The notes under the pieces were generated by a model. The model did no database searches, was not told the DNA's origin, and saw nothing but the letters and a program-made list of their open reading frames with translations. A stretch of DNA of 64,000 nt from Hymenobacter tibetensis (GTDB lineage Bacteria; Bacteroidota; Bacteroidia; Cytophagales; Hymenobacteraceae): positions 2,260,001 to 2,324,000 of the forward strand of contig NZ_CP094669.1 in assembly GCF_022827545.1 (NCBI RefSeq), written 5' to 3'. Each line of letters starts with the position of its first letter. Positions within the stretch are counted from its first letter, which is position 1. A program made the translations under genes and the position numbers. Below are positions 43,283 through 52,366 of this stretch, piece after piece.

Positions 43283-44317
43283 TTAAAGCGCGTCCCAGGT
43301 AAGCGGGGTACCCGCAGACAACGTTTGCCGGGCGGGTTTGCCAAGCAACTGATCATAGTAGCGCGGCGGCAGTCCGTCGCCGGGCCGCACTACTCGGAGG
43401 TTGTCTTTGGTAAAGACCTCACCCGCTTGAATATCTTGAGCCACATAGAGGGAGCGTTTGTAAAGGCGGCTTTTTTCTTCGGCACGCTGTACGCCGTACT
43501 GAATCTGCCCTAGTGCCTGCCAGGCTCGTTCCGTTTCGGTAACCAAGCTAGCTACCTCCTCTGGCTCCAAGGAAAAAGCGGAGTCTACGCCGCCGTCGGC
43601 CCGGCGTAGCGTCACGTGCTTTTCTACTACGCAAGCGCCAAGCGCTACGGCTGCTACCGCGGCTCCAACGCCCGCCGTATGATCTGAAAGGCCCACGAGG
43701 CAGTCGGAAAAGAGCTGTTGGAAGTGCGGAATAGTGCGCAGATTAGTGTTTTGGGGAGTGGCCGGGTACGTGCTGGTGCACTTCAAAAGCACTACATCAC
43801 GGCATCCTGCTTCACGCAATACTTGTACTGCCTCCGCTACCTCCGCTAATGTGCTGGCTCCCGTGCTCATAATAACGGGTTTGCCGGTGGCAGCTACTTT
43901 GCGCAACAAGGGCCAATCGGTGTTTTCGAAGGAAGCTATTTTGTACGCCGGCACGTCCAGCGTTTCCAGAAAATCGACGGCCGTTTCATCGAAAGGGGAA
44001 CTAAATGCCAGCATGCCGTGCTGGCGTGCTCGCTCAAACAATGGTTGGTGCCACTCCCAGGGCGTGTGCGCTTCCTGATATAGTTCGTGTAACTCCCGGC
44101 CATACCACAACGAATTAGGGTCGTCGATACGGTAGGCGCCGGGAAGCGTCATGGTATCGGCGGTATACGTTTGGAGCTTAATAGCATGGGCTCCGGCCGC
44201 GGCCATGGCATCTACGATGGCTAAGCCCCGGTTCAGATCTTGATTGTGGTTGCCGCTAAGTTCGGCAATGATGAGCGGCGGCTGGTTGGGGCCAATAAGA
44301 CGAGAGCCAAGTTGCAT
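43283..44317 (-). CDS. pseI: pseudaminic acid synthase
   Basis: 344 residues. NeuB-family TIM barrel that condenses the 6-deoxy-AltdiNAc sugar with PEP. LIIAELSGNHNQDLNRGL (the PseI-type SGNHN), IKLQTYTADTMTLPG, MLAFSSPFDETAVDFLE, MSTGASTLAEV, KCTSTYPA, GLSDHTAG and VVEKHVTLRR, followed by a C-terminal SAF domain (SLYVAQDIQAGEVFTKDNLRVV). SGNHN and LPG favour Pse over sialic acid synthases, and the other pse genes agree. Confidence 0.92.
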   Translation of the reverse strand: MQLGSRLIGPNQPPLIIAELSGNHNQDLNRGLAIVDAMAAAGAHAIKLQTYTADTMTLPGAYRIDDPNSLWYGRELHELYQEAHTPWEWHQPLFERARQHGMLAFSSPFDETAVDFLETLDVPAYKIASFENTDWPLLRKVAATGKPVIMSTGASTLAEVAEAVQVLREAGCRDVVLLKCTSTYPATPQNTNLRTIPHFQQLFSDCLVGLSDHTAGVGAAVAAVALGACVVEKHVTLRRADGGVDSAFSLEPEEVASLVTETERAWQALGQIQYGVQRAEEKSRLYKRSLYVAQDIQAGEVFTKDNLRVVRPGDGLPPRYYDQLLGKPARQTLSAGTPLTWDAL

Positions 44318-44347
44318 AGCAAAGAGAAAAAACGCACGGAACGAGTT

Positions 44348-45046
44348 CTAAAAGTACTGCTCATTAGTGAAATCAGATGGCATGTACTCAACAGGCTCAG
44401 GAGCGGGACTTCCTAAACTTTGCACTTGAGCTTGCAACTGCAGATCTTCCTCGAAACGCGAAATGCGTTGAATTACCTGTGCTGTCAGCACAGCAGAAGC
44501 TATACCTAGTAGGTTGGCAAAAAAACTAAACCATGTACTACTCTGTAATTCGACGATTGTCTCGGCACTAAATGCTCTGCGACCTGAAATGTTACCAACC
44601 ACACTATCAAATACATGCACGAACCACCATATCCGCAGTAGGGTGTGGGGCTGCACACTACCCACTGATTGCAATTGCGTGCTGCGCCACACTTCGCGCG
44701 TAATGGTGTAAGGTCGAAGCAAGTTGATAAAGGGTACAAACCACGCTCCGGCTGCCCAGCCATCAGAATACTCTGTATCAAGACCCGCTAACTTAAGATT
44801 AACGTAAGCCCGCCGTAGCCAGCGAATAAGTACTACAAAACCCGCTGTCAGGAGAACCAGCGTTACAAATCCCATAGCACCTTGACCAAAGTCCAATAGG
44901 CTGTCAAGTGTAGAAGGCTCTTCGGCGCCGTGACTCAACCGGTTGACATAGAGTAGATCTAGAATGGCGGCACCTAGGGCGCCACTGGCAATAACATAAT
45001 GAATAACAATAGCCTGCTGGGCCCGTTGGGCATTGTCGCGTAACAT
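44348..45046 (-). CDS. DUF4328-family membrane protein
   Basis: 232 residues with about five membrane segments. Family landmarks are LIRWLRRAYVNLKLAG, SDGWAAGAWFVPFINLLRPY and REVWRST, the DUF4328 pattern. Function unknown. It sits between pseI and the PseG-PseH fusion without any obvious link to sugar synthesis, on the same strand, with gaps of 30 and 63 nt. Confidence 0.85.
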   Translation of the reverse strand: MLRDNAQRAQQAIVIHYVIASGALGAAILDLLYVNRLSHGAEEPSTLDSLLDFGQGAMGFVTLVLLTAGFVVLIRWLRRAYVNLKLAGLDTEYSDGWAAGAWFVPFINLLRPYTITREVWRSTQLQSVGSVQPHTLLRIWWFVHVFDSVVGNISGRRAFSAETIVELQSSTWFSFFANLLGIASAVLTAQVIQRISRFEEDLQLQAQVQSLGSPAPEPVEYMPSDFTNEQYF

Positions 45047-45109
45047 GGAAAAAAGGAAAATAACGGATTAAAAAAGTGAAGCTAGATTCGAAAATTACTA
45101 TAAATAGAA

Positions 45110-46603
45110 CTAATAAGATGCCGCTTCCCAAGAAAAAGTAACAGAGTTGGGTGAGGTAGTAAGAGGCGCCAATAGCTGATGAAACCCGGCCCGTTCAAAT
45201 GCTTTGATAGAAGCCGTATTGTGCTGCTGCACATGCCCAAGTACTTGCCGTACTGCTGGGAACGTTTGTGCCAAATAGCGTGTGCCAGCCAGCAATAGCA
45301 CTGGCGCCAAGCGCCGACCACGGTACGCCGGATCAAGCAGGTAGCTGAGCGTGGCCTTTTCCTCGGCTATTTGAAAACGGATAAGTCCTATTGGGCTATT
45401 ATGAACTGGATCTTCTGCTAGCAGTACCAAACTGTGTGGATCTGTGAGCCGGGCTGCAAACCACTGTTCGTGTTCGGTCCGTGCTACGGGCGCAGGACTG
45501 AAGGAATATTGCCGGACGGTTGGGTCGTTGGTCCAGCTAAAGAGCTGGCCGGAATCTGCGGCGGTTGCTGGGCGCAGGTAAAACGGTGGTGGTGGTAGCT
45601 GAAGTGCTCGGAACTCTTGTCGCAGCCGCACGGGGGCAAGACCATCAAATACGCGTCGTTGCTGTTGCCGAAACTGTGCAGCTAACTTGCCGGCGTCGAG
45701 TGCGGTCAGGGCATTAGAAGTGCTAGAATAGGGTATCCCAAGTCCAGCAGACAGCAGAAACAGATTGATATCGTGCTGATTATCGGCTATTGGCAACAAC
45801 AGCAACAGGCCACCGCCGGCTGCACAATATTCGTAGCTGACCGTGCTTGGGGAGCATACGGCCGCTCCACAGCAGCGCATCAGCTCCACCAATTCATCGG
45901 CCGAAAGATTACGATGCAATGTTAGGCGAGGCTGTTGGCTAGCCCAGATATGCAGCTCTTCCCAACCGCTGTAAGCGCTGCCCACCACCGCGTGTACCTG
46001 CTGTACTGCTGGCAACGCGAACAAAGTTGTCGCTACGTGTCGTGTCTGATGAGTCGGGTCGGCACCTCCTAGGCATACTAGTACCGTGGCGGGAGTAGCA
46101 TTGGAAGCTGGGAGGAAAGCCGCTTCGCGGAAAGCAGCTCGCAAGGGTGCGTAAGCAGGGCCAGCCAATAAGCGTGCACCTGGCTGACGCAATTCATACT
46201 GGCTGGCTTTTACGCCGCCCGCTGGATTCAGCACCAAGTCGGCGGCTAATGGAAAGCTATGCAAGTCATCCACGAAAATCAGATGCGATGCTGCGCCGCG
46301 TAGGGTATGCTGATACGAATACGTGAAGCTATATCCATCCAGCACCAACACGTCGGTGGAGTGTACTATGTGGCGCACCAGCCAGGCCGCTTCCTCGGCT
46401 AGTGGCTGAGCAGGCAAGGCCAGTACCCGACAGCCAATAGCAGCAAGTTGATGCTGTAGCTCTTGGTCTGGTTCCCGTATCAGAAACAGGCATTCTGCCA
46501 CTTCTTCGCGCAGAATCTCTGCTAAGGCCAGTAGCCGCATCACGTGGCCTAACCCAATGCGAGAGTTACCATCGGCACGCAGCAGTAGGCGGGGAAGCGG
46601 CAT
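45110..46603 (-). CDS. PseG hydrolase fused to PseH-type acetyltransferase
   Basis: 497 residues. Residues 1-330 match PseG, which removes UDP from UDP-2,4-diacetamido-trideoxy-altrose (LLRADGNSRIGLGHVMRLLALAE, VLVLDGYSF, LVCLGGADP, SPSTVSYEYCAAGGGLLLL). From about 345 a GNAT domain follows (FYLRPATAADSGQLFSWTNDP, EHEQWFAARL, YLLDPAYRGRRLAPVLL), as in PseH, which N-acetylates C4. The two act in consecutive steps, so the fusion would channel intermediates. GCN5-fused PseG is known from other bacteria. 2 nt separate it from the cytidylyltransferase gene. Confidence 0.9.
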   Translation of the reverse strand: MPLPRLLLRADGNSRIGLGHVMRLLALAEILREEVAECLFLIREPDQELQHQLAAIGCRVLALPAQPLAEEAAWLVRHIVHSTDVLVLDGYSFTYSYQHTLRGAASHLIFVDDLHSFPLAADLVLNPAGGVKASQYELRQPGARLLAGPAYAPLRAAFREAAFLPASNATPATVLVCLGGADPTHQTRHVATTLFALPAVQQVHAVVGSAYSGWEELHIWASQQPRLTLHRNLSADELVELMRCCGAAVCSPSTVSYEYCAAGGGLLLLLPIADNQHDINLFLLSAGLGIPYSSTSNALTALDAGKLAAQFRQQQRRVFDGLAPVRLRQEFRALQLPPPPFYLRPATAADSGQLFSWTNDPTVRQYSFSPAPVARTEHEQWFAARLTDPHSLVLLAEDPVHNSPIGLIRFQIAEEKATLSYLLDPAYRGRRLAPVLLLAGTRYLAQTFPAVRQVLGHVQQHNTASIKAFERAGFHQLLAPLTTSPNSVTFSWEAASY

Positions 46604-46604
46604 C

Positions 46605-47333
46605 TTATACCTTTTTTTGTTCGATGTGGGCGTTCAATGCCACTAATTCGGGATGCTGTTCCAGCAAGGCTATTAAGGCATCAGTTGGCAAATCAGACGC
46701 TCGATACTCTTCAATCAACGTCTTGATCAGTTGAAAATCTTCAACTGTGTCAACTGTAAGCCGGTAAGCACTGCAATTTTCAGCCCGGATGACGTGCTGA
46801 AACCGTACCCGGCCAGAACGATTCTGGTGGATATACGGCGTTACATGCTCTCGGTCGGTGGGCAAGGTGGCCTGCTGAAAAGCCTCTTCCAGCAATTCTC
46901 GGGAGAATATTTCAAAATCGAGGCCCCGCGGAAAAGTGCGCTCCAGCACATTAGACAGGTAAAGCCGCGAATCATTGACGCGCAAATATTCCTGCACGCT
47001 ATCAGCAATCAGTTTCCCGTCCAGTAGCGGACAGTCTGATGTCACGCGTACAATAACGTCAAGATTGTGTGTAGCGGCGCAGTACTGGTAGCGGGCCAAT
47101 ACATCATGTTCATCACCACGGGTGTAGGGCAGGTGCTGTGCGGTAGCAAAGTCAGCTAGCGGGTCGTCGGTGGCATTAACTGTAATAGCCAAATACAGGG
47201 GCAACATACTTTGCTGGGCTCGCGCCACGTGATAGTGCAGCAGAGGCAAGCCGTCAACAGGTAATAGAACCTTACCTGGCAGCCGAGTGCTTGTCATGCG
47301 GGCCTGCGAGATGATGCCAACTTTCTTCACCAC
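46605..47333 (-). CDS. pseF: pseudaminic acid cytidylyltransferase (SpsF/PseF-like)
   Basis: 242 residues. Nucleotidyltransferase fold beginning KVGIISQARMTSTRLPGKVLL, with CDCPLLD-like VRVTSDCPLLDGKLI and RGLDFEIFSRELLEEA, the SpsF subgroup found in Pse loci. Would activate the sugar as CMP-Pse. Starts at GTG (47333 or 47330). Assigned as PseF by context; a related SpsF-type role is possible. Confidence 0.8.
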   Translation of the reverse strand: MVKKVGIISQARMTSTRLPGKVLLPVDGLPLLHYHVARAQQSMLPLYLAITVNATDDPLADFATAQHLPYTRGDEHDVLARYQYCAATHNLDVIVRVTSDCPLLDGKLIADSVQEYLRVNDSRLYLSNVLERTFPRGLDFEIFSRELLEEAFQQATLPTDREHVTPYIHQNRSGRVRFQHVIRAENCSAYRLTVDTVEDFQLIKTLIEEYRASDLPTDALIALLEQHPELVALNAHIEQKKV

Positions 47334-47371
47334 GTCAAGTAAGGATTAATGGATGAGCTGCTATCGTACAG

Positions 47372-48556
47372 TTAATCTTGCTGCTGCTCAACAAACTCCT
47401 GAATGCACGCTACTACATAGTCCTGCTCCTGGTCGGTAAGACTAGGAAAGAGCGGAATGCTCAGGCAATGCGCATAGTAGTTTTCGGCCAGTGGGAAGGT
47501 GCCTGGCATCCAGCCCAGCTGCTGATAATACGGCATGGTATGGACCGGAATGTAATGCACTTGAGCAAAAATCTGATGTTGCCGCAGAAAGTTGTAAAGC
47601 TTTTTGCGGTCCTCTACTTGGATCACATATAGATGGTAGGCATGGCCTATAGCACCCGCTAGCGGTCTTACTCCGGGCATTTCAGCGAAAGCAGCATCAT
47701 ATTGCCTGGCTAATTGACGACGGCGGGTTAGACCCACGTCGGCGCGGCTCAACTGGCTGATACCAAGAGCGCAAAGCATGTCGGGCATTCGATAATTGTA
47801 ACCCAGTTCTTGCATTTCCATGTACCAGCCGCCGTCGTGGCGCTCCATCTGAGCGGGGTCCTTCGTGATGCCGTGCGTGCGAAGTTTCAAAAGCTCTTGG
47901 TAGAGGTCTTCACGGTTGGTGGTAATCATTCCGCCTTCGCCGGTAGCAATATGCTTAACTGGATGGAAGCTGAAAATGGCTAAGTCCGCATATCGGCCGT
48001 TGCCGCAGCGTTGGTTTTGCCCTTCTGAATCAATGAAAAAACCGCCCGGAGCGTGACAAGAGTCTTCGATAATCCAGAGCCCAAACTCATTAGCCAGCGC
48101 CCGTGCTTCTTCCATATCAACGGGCAGCCCAGCGAAGTCCACTGGAATCAGACCATGAAAGTATCCCTTCGGATGGCTTTCCAACAGCTGCCGCACAGCC
48201 TTTAGGTCAATGAGGGCAGTAGTAGGATCAATGTCAGCAAAATGAACTTCACCACCGCAGTAGCGGACGCAATTGGCTGAGGCGGCGAAGGTGATAGGTG
48301 TCGTAATAACACGCTGGCCAGGCTGCACGTTTAAAGCCAGCGCGCACAGATGCAGGGCGGCCGTTCCGTTGCTGACGGCCACGGCGTAACGAGCACCTAC
48401 ATAACTAGCAAACTGCTGCTCAAACTCCGCTACTTTGGGCCCCTGCGTCAGATAGTCAGACCGCAGCGTATCGGTTACGGCCTCCACGTCAGCATCGGTG
48501 ATAAACTGTCGGCCGTAAGGCAGGGGGCGAGTAGGCTGGAAAGAAGAAGTACTCAT
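47372..48556 (-). CDS. pseC: UDP-4-amino-4,6-dideoxy-AltNAc transaminase
   Basis: 394 residues. PLP sugar aminotransferase of the DegT group, second step of Pse synthesis. PLP site residues in VSNGTAALHLCALAL and IIEDSCHAPGG, Schiff-base Lys in FSFHPVKHIATGEGGM, and the PseC-type N-terminus LPYGRQFITDADVEAVTDTLRS. C-terminal part ends in PLFPSLTDQEQDYV. Neighbours pseB, F, G and I give the pathway. Confidence 0.92.
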   Translation of the reverse strand: MSTSSFQPTRPLPYGRQFITDADVEAVTDTLRSDYLTQGPKVAEFEQQFASYVGARYAVAVSNGTAALHLCALALNVQPGQRVITTPITFAASANCVRYCGGEVHFADIDPTTALIDLKAVRQLLESHPKGYFHGLIPVDFAGLPVDMEEARALANEFGLWIIEDSCHAPGGFFIDSEGQNQRCGNGRYADLAIFSFHPVKHIATGEGGMITTNREDLYQELLKLRTHGITKDPAQMERHDGGWYMEMQELGYNYRMPDMLCALGISQLSRADVGLTRRRQLARQYDAAFAEMPGVRPLAGAIGHAYHLYVIQVEDRKKLYNFLRQHQIFAQVHYIPVHTMPYYQQLGWMPGTFPLAENYYAHCLSIPLFPSLTDQEQDYVVACIQEFVEQQQD

Positions 48557-48708
48557 AGGGAATACCGGAGGTGCGTGGCGGGGCAGAGTGCTTGATATAT
48601 ACTGTAAACTGTCGAGTGAAGGTTTTTGCCTCTTGGTTTACACATGATGCAGCTTTTCTATTCGAAAATTTAATTTATTGCTGCTTGTACTAAACTTAGC
48701 AAGCAACC

Positions 48709-49347
48709 TTAATACGTGAATTGACTTTGCTGCTTCTCCAACAAAAACCAGGTTATATCATCTTGTGGAAAAGCCTGGTCGCGCTTATAACAGAATCCAT
48801 AATCAACCAACTTCAAGTCGGTATATTTATCAAGCATTTCTCCCGCAAAATCTCGCTTAAATAAACGGTCATTGTGGCCTCTATAGGTAATAGTTACTGG
48901 ACTGGGATTATAATACTCGCAAATTAAAATATACTTACTACTGGACTGGTATAGCTTCTCATAGACTTCGGGAAGAATATCCGGGTTTATGTGGATCAAG
49001 ACCCCTTTTATTAAAGAAACGTTGAATTTGCTTTTGGTCTCGTAATCAAGTATGGAGCCATTATATACGTTGTTTTCTCCAATAACGCTTGTTAATTCTG
49101 TTGCTGCTTGCTGATTTATTTCAATACCAAATAAATTGATAGAAGGAAATAAAAGTTTTATAGCTTTTAAATTCATTCCAATATTAGCTCCAAATTCAAT
49201 CAAAGAACTTGGCTTTTCAATTTGACTGAAGCACTTCGAAAAGAAGTTTAGGTTCGATGCCAAATATTCTTCGCTTTTATTTCTACCAATATAGTCGTTG
49301 CCAAAATCTCCGGCCCAAAATTTCTCTTGCTCAGTTTTGAATGTCAT
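48709..49347 (-). CDS. pseudaminic acid biosynthesis-associated methylase
   Basis: 212 residues, SAM-dependent methyltransferase fold (LIEFGANIGMNLKAIK for SAM binding, then LFGIEINQQA). N-terminus KTEQEKFWAGDFGNDYIGRN matches the methylase family often found beside Pse synthesis genes; the substrate is not established. It is clearly richer in A/T than its neighbours and is flanked by AT-rich gaps (48557-48708 and 49348-49579), suggesting separate acquisition. Confidence 0.85.
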   Translation of the reverse strand: MTFKTEQEKFWAGDFGNDYIGRNKSEEYLASNLNFFSKCFSQIEKPSSLIEFGANIGMNLKAIKLLFPSINLFGIEINQQAATELTSVIGENNVYNGSILDYETKSKFNVSLIKGVLIHINPDILPEVYEKLYQSSSKYILICEYYNPSPVTITYRGHNDRLFKRDFAGEMLDKYTDLKLVDYGFCYKRDQAFPQDDITWFLLEKQQSQFTY

Positions 49348-49579
49348 TGTTAAAAGCTTTTGATATTCGACTTAGATGATTAAATGTGCGCATCTATAGT
49401 CATGGTATTTACAAGAGAACGTGCATAAGCAGAGAAGAATTAGCGCGAAACGAGAAGCTGTTTTATTGTTATTAATGAATAACAAAATCACGCTTTAGAA
49501 AAAAGCATGAAACGGGGAACGCTGTACTGCGCTAAAGTGCAAGTGAGTAAGCACCCAAGAGAAACGTGGTTCGGCGGAG

Positions 49580-50599
49580 CTACACGGCAAAATTAGCATC
49601 AACGTGCAGCCGGATTTCCTCTCGAATCTCCTCGGCTGATAGCCAATGGTCGTTGTTGGCTGAATCATAGTGGAAGCCTAACGGCACCCGCTGGCCACCA
49701 AAATGGGCAATGAAATTGTCGATGCTCCAGTTGGGAGTGGAAGGCAGAATAACGTAATACTTATCGAGCTCCACTGTACTCAGGGCGTCGGTTGAGGTAA
49801 TCATTTCCTCGTGTAGTTTTTCGCCAGGGCGTATGCCTACGATTTCCTGTTGGCAGTTCGGGCCAATGGCTTGCGCTACTTCGGTGATTTTGTAGCTCGG
49901 AATTTTGGGCACGAAAATCTCGCCACCCCAGGCGTGTTCCAGTGCATAAAGCACTAAATCAACGCCTTCCTCCAGCGAAATGTTGAAGCGCGTCATGTCA
50001 GGGTGAGTAATGGGGAGCACGCCGGTTTGACGTCGTTGTAAGAAGAACGGAACCACCGATCCGCGCGAGCCAATTACGTTGCCGTAGCGTACCACCGAAA
50101 AGCGTAGGTCGCGGGCACCCTTCATGTTGTTGGCTGCCACAAACAGCTTGTCGGAGCAAAGCTTGGTGGCGCCGTAAAGGTTGATGGGTGCAGCTGCCTT
50201 ATCAGTGCTCAACGCTACCACTTCCTTCACGCCGCAATCAAGGGCGGCATTAATTACGTTTTCGGCCCCAAAAATATTGGTTTTGATGCATTCCATGGGG
50301 TTGTACTCAGCCGCTGGCACCTGCTTGAGCGCTGCGGCATGCACGATAACATCCACGCCTTCGCAGGCCCGTTTCAACCGCTCGCCATCCCGCACATCGC
50401 CAATGAAATAACGGATAGCGGGGTATTGCGCTTGTGGGAACGTCTGAGACATTTCGTATTGCTTCAGTTCATCACGCGAGTACACTACCAACCGCCGGAC
50501 CTGCGGGAATTTGTCGAAGACGGTTTGTACGAACTGCTTGCCGAATGAACCGGTGCCGCCAGTTACCAGAATAGACTTATGATTGAGGTCGAGGGCCAT
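49580..50599 (-). CDS. pseB: UDP-GlcNAc 4,6-dehydratase (inverting)
   Basis: 339 residues. First step of Pse synthesis. SDR fold with SILVTGGTGSFGKQF, YSRDELKQYEM, RYFIGDVRD, AAALKQVPAAEYNP, the catalytic Met/Tyr region and NLYGATK, then RYGNVIGSRGSVVPFF. PseB/FlaA1-type. Start at 50599 (MALDLNHK); the 35 codons upstream lack homology. Leads the pse genes transcribed leftward. Confidence 0.94.
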   Translation of the reverse strand: MALDLNHKSILVTGGTGSFGKQFVQTVFDKFPQVRRLVVYSRDELKQYEMSQTFPQAQYPAIRYFIGDVRDGERLKRACEGVDVIVHAAALKQVPAAEYNPMECIKTNIFGAENVINAALDCGVKEVVALSTDKAAAPINLYGATKLCSDKLFVAANNMKGARDLRFSVVRYGNVIGSRGSVVPFFLQRRQTGVLPITHPDMTRFNISLEEGVDLVLYALEHAWGGEIFVPKIPSYKITEVAQAIGPNCQQEIVGIRPGEKLHEEMITSTDALSTVELDKYYVILPSTPNWSIDNFIAHFGGQRVPLGFHYDSANNDHWLSAEEIREEIRLHVDANFAV

Positions 50600-50755
50600 T
50601 GAAGGAAAGAGAGGGGTAAGGAAGGTAGATGCGCCGGAACCGTGGGCAATGCGGTTTGCAAAGGTAAGGGTACTTGGGTTGTGCGGAAAGCATCCAGCAA
50701 ACAAGCACTACAGCCCTGTAGAGCTTGCACATACTTGCTGCTTGGCCCTAGTACG

Positions 50756-52072
50756 TCACTTTAGAAGGCTTACCAACTGTTCTGTGAGGGCGCGGCGGGA
50801 ATAGCGGGTATGACTGAGGGCCGGCAGATCGAGGTTGGGGTTGACGCGCCACTGTGCCACAAGGGATTCTAGGTACTCAAGCATAGCCTCGTAAGCGTCA
50901 TAGGGCCAAGCGCGCCCGGCGCCGCATTCCTGAAGCAGGTTATCGGCGTCGGAGCCGGTGGGACCCACGCAAATAATAGGCTTGTTGGCAGCTAAGTACT
51001 CGAACACCTTGCCAGGCAAAATGCCAAAGTTGTGCGGTACATCCGGAATGGCCATGAGTAATACTGTGGACCGCAGCAAGTAGCCCACCGATTCGTCGTG
51101 TGGCACAAAGGGCAATAGCTCTGTCACTTCCAGCAGACCATTGTCAGTCAACTGTTGGCGCACACCGTCCGCTACTTTGCCCACAAAACGTAAGCGCAAC
51201 GGCACTTCGGGGTGGCGGCGGATGCACTCCGCCACGGCGCCCAACAACAGCTCGATGTGGTACGTCTCGGATATGGTGCCCGTATGCGTGATAAGCAACG
51301 CTTCCGCGGAAGGAGAGGAGGGGAGTCGGAAGTCACTTTCATCGTAGCCATTCGGCAGAACGTGGAATTTGCTGTCTTTCAACTTCGCCGATTTGCCGAG
51401 AAACAACCGTTTGGTATCGGCACTGGTGGTTAGCACAATGTCGGCCTGTTCCAGCACTTGTCGTTCATATCGGGCATTCAGCCAGCGAGCCAGGGCGGTT
51501 TGGTTGAGTTCAGCGCGGTAATAGATGTCGGTCCAAGGATCGCGCAAATCGGCCAGCCAGTGCAAGCCGTAGCGGCGCTTCAGTTCCAGCCCAATGAGCT
51601 GTGAGGAATGCGGTGGCGAACTGGTAAGTACAGCGTCGAATTCCTCCCCTTGAGCAAATAAGTCGGCCACGGCTTGTAGCACATGGGCGTTCCAGCCGCG
51701 CCGCGCATCCGGGATAAACAGGTTGCCCCGTACGAACTTAAAAAGCTGCTGGGTGAAGCTGGTTTTGCTTTCGTTGGCGAATCCGCCATAAGGAATTTGT
51801 TGTCTTCCGGTTAGCTTTTTATAGCTCCCAAAAGGCTCGGAAGTGCTGGTCCTAATAACGCGGACGCCGGCCGGTATCTCGGCGGCCAGCGAATGGTCGA
51901 GCACCGGGTACGCTCCTTGTGCAGGGTCTACGGTAAGTACCGTCGGCTCAACCCCAAGGGCTGGCAGGTGCTTTACAAACTTCAGGCTTCGTTGGACACC
52001 CGCACCACCAGAAGGAGGCCAGTAGTAGGTGACAACGAGCAAACGGAGCGGACGAGCAGCAGACACAAGCAA
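50756..52072 (-). CDS. glycosyltransferase family 4-like
   Basis: 438 residues, GT-B fold. N-terminal LLVVTYYWPPSGGAGVQRSLKFVKHL (Gly-rich donor-side loop), then AADLRDPWTDIYYR-type LADLRDPWTDI and, in the second half, HTGTISETYHIELLLGAV, RFVGKVADGVRQQL and PGKVFEYLAANKPIICVGPTG (the E-x7-E area). Cytoplasmic, transfers a sugar in surface glycan assembly. Start is TTG 52072 or GTG 52066. Substrate unknown. Confidence 0.87.
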   Translation of the reverse strand: MLVSAARPLRLLVVTYYWPPSGGAGVQRSLKFVKHLPALGVEPTVLTVDPAQGAYPVLDHSLAAEIPAGVRVIRTSTSEPFGSYKKLTGRQQIPYGGFANESKTSFTQQLFKFVRGNLFIPDARRGWNAHVLQAVADLFAQGEEFDAVLTSSPPHSSQLIGLELKRRYGLHWLADLRDPWTDIYYRAELNQTALARWLNARYERQVLEQADIVLTTSADTKRLFLGKSAKLKDSKFHVLPNGYDESDFRLPSSPSAEALLITHTGTISETYHIELLLGAVAECIRRHPEVPLRLRFVGKVADGVRQQLTDNGLLEVTELLPFVPHDESVGYLLRSTVLLMAIPDVPHNFGILPGKVFEYLAANKPIICVGPTGSDADNLLQECGAGRAWPYDAYEAMLEYLESLVAQWRVNPNLDLPALSHTRYSRRALTEQLVSLLK

Positions 52073-52366
52073 ACAAATAACGAGAAGAAGCGCGAAGGTA
52101 CACAGACGCGGCCTTTTGGGGTTTTCTGGTTACTTTTGAAGGCTAGACTCGTTTCCTTTTAGGTAAGGACGGCTATAGCTGCGGAAAAGCCCTTCGAACA
52201 AGCGGCTGTTCTGAATTTTGAAGGATCCAAAGGCCCTAGAACCAGAGATAGTTCAAGTCGTAATGATAACTGCTTCGGTCACTTCAAAAACGCTGGGAGC
52301 ATCATAAGCATACCAGGCAGCAAAAGCCGGAAATCAGTCAGTGACATAAAGTAAACTCAGTGATTC

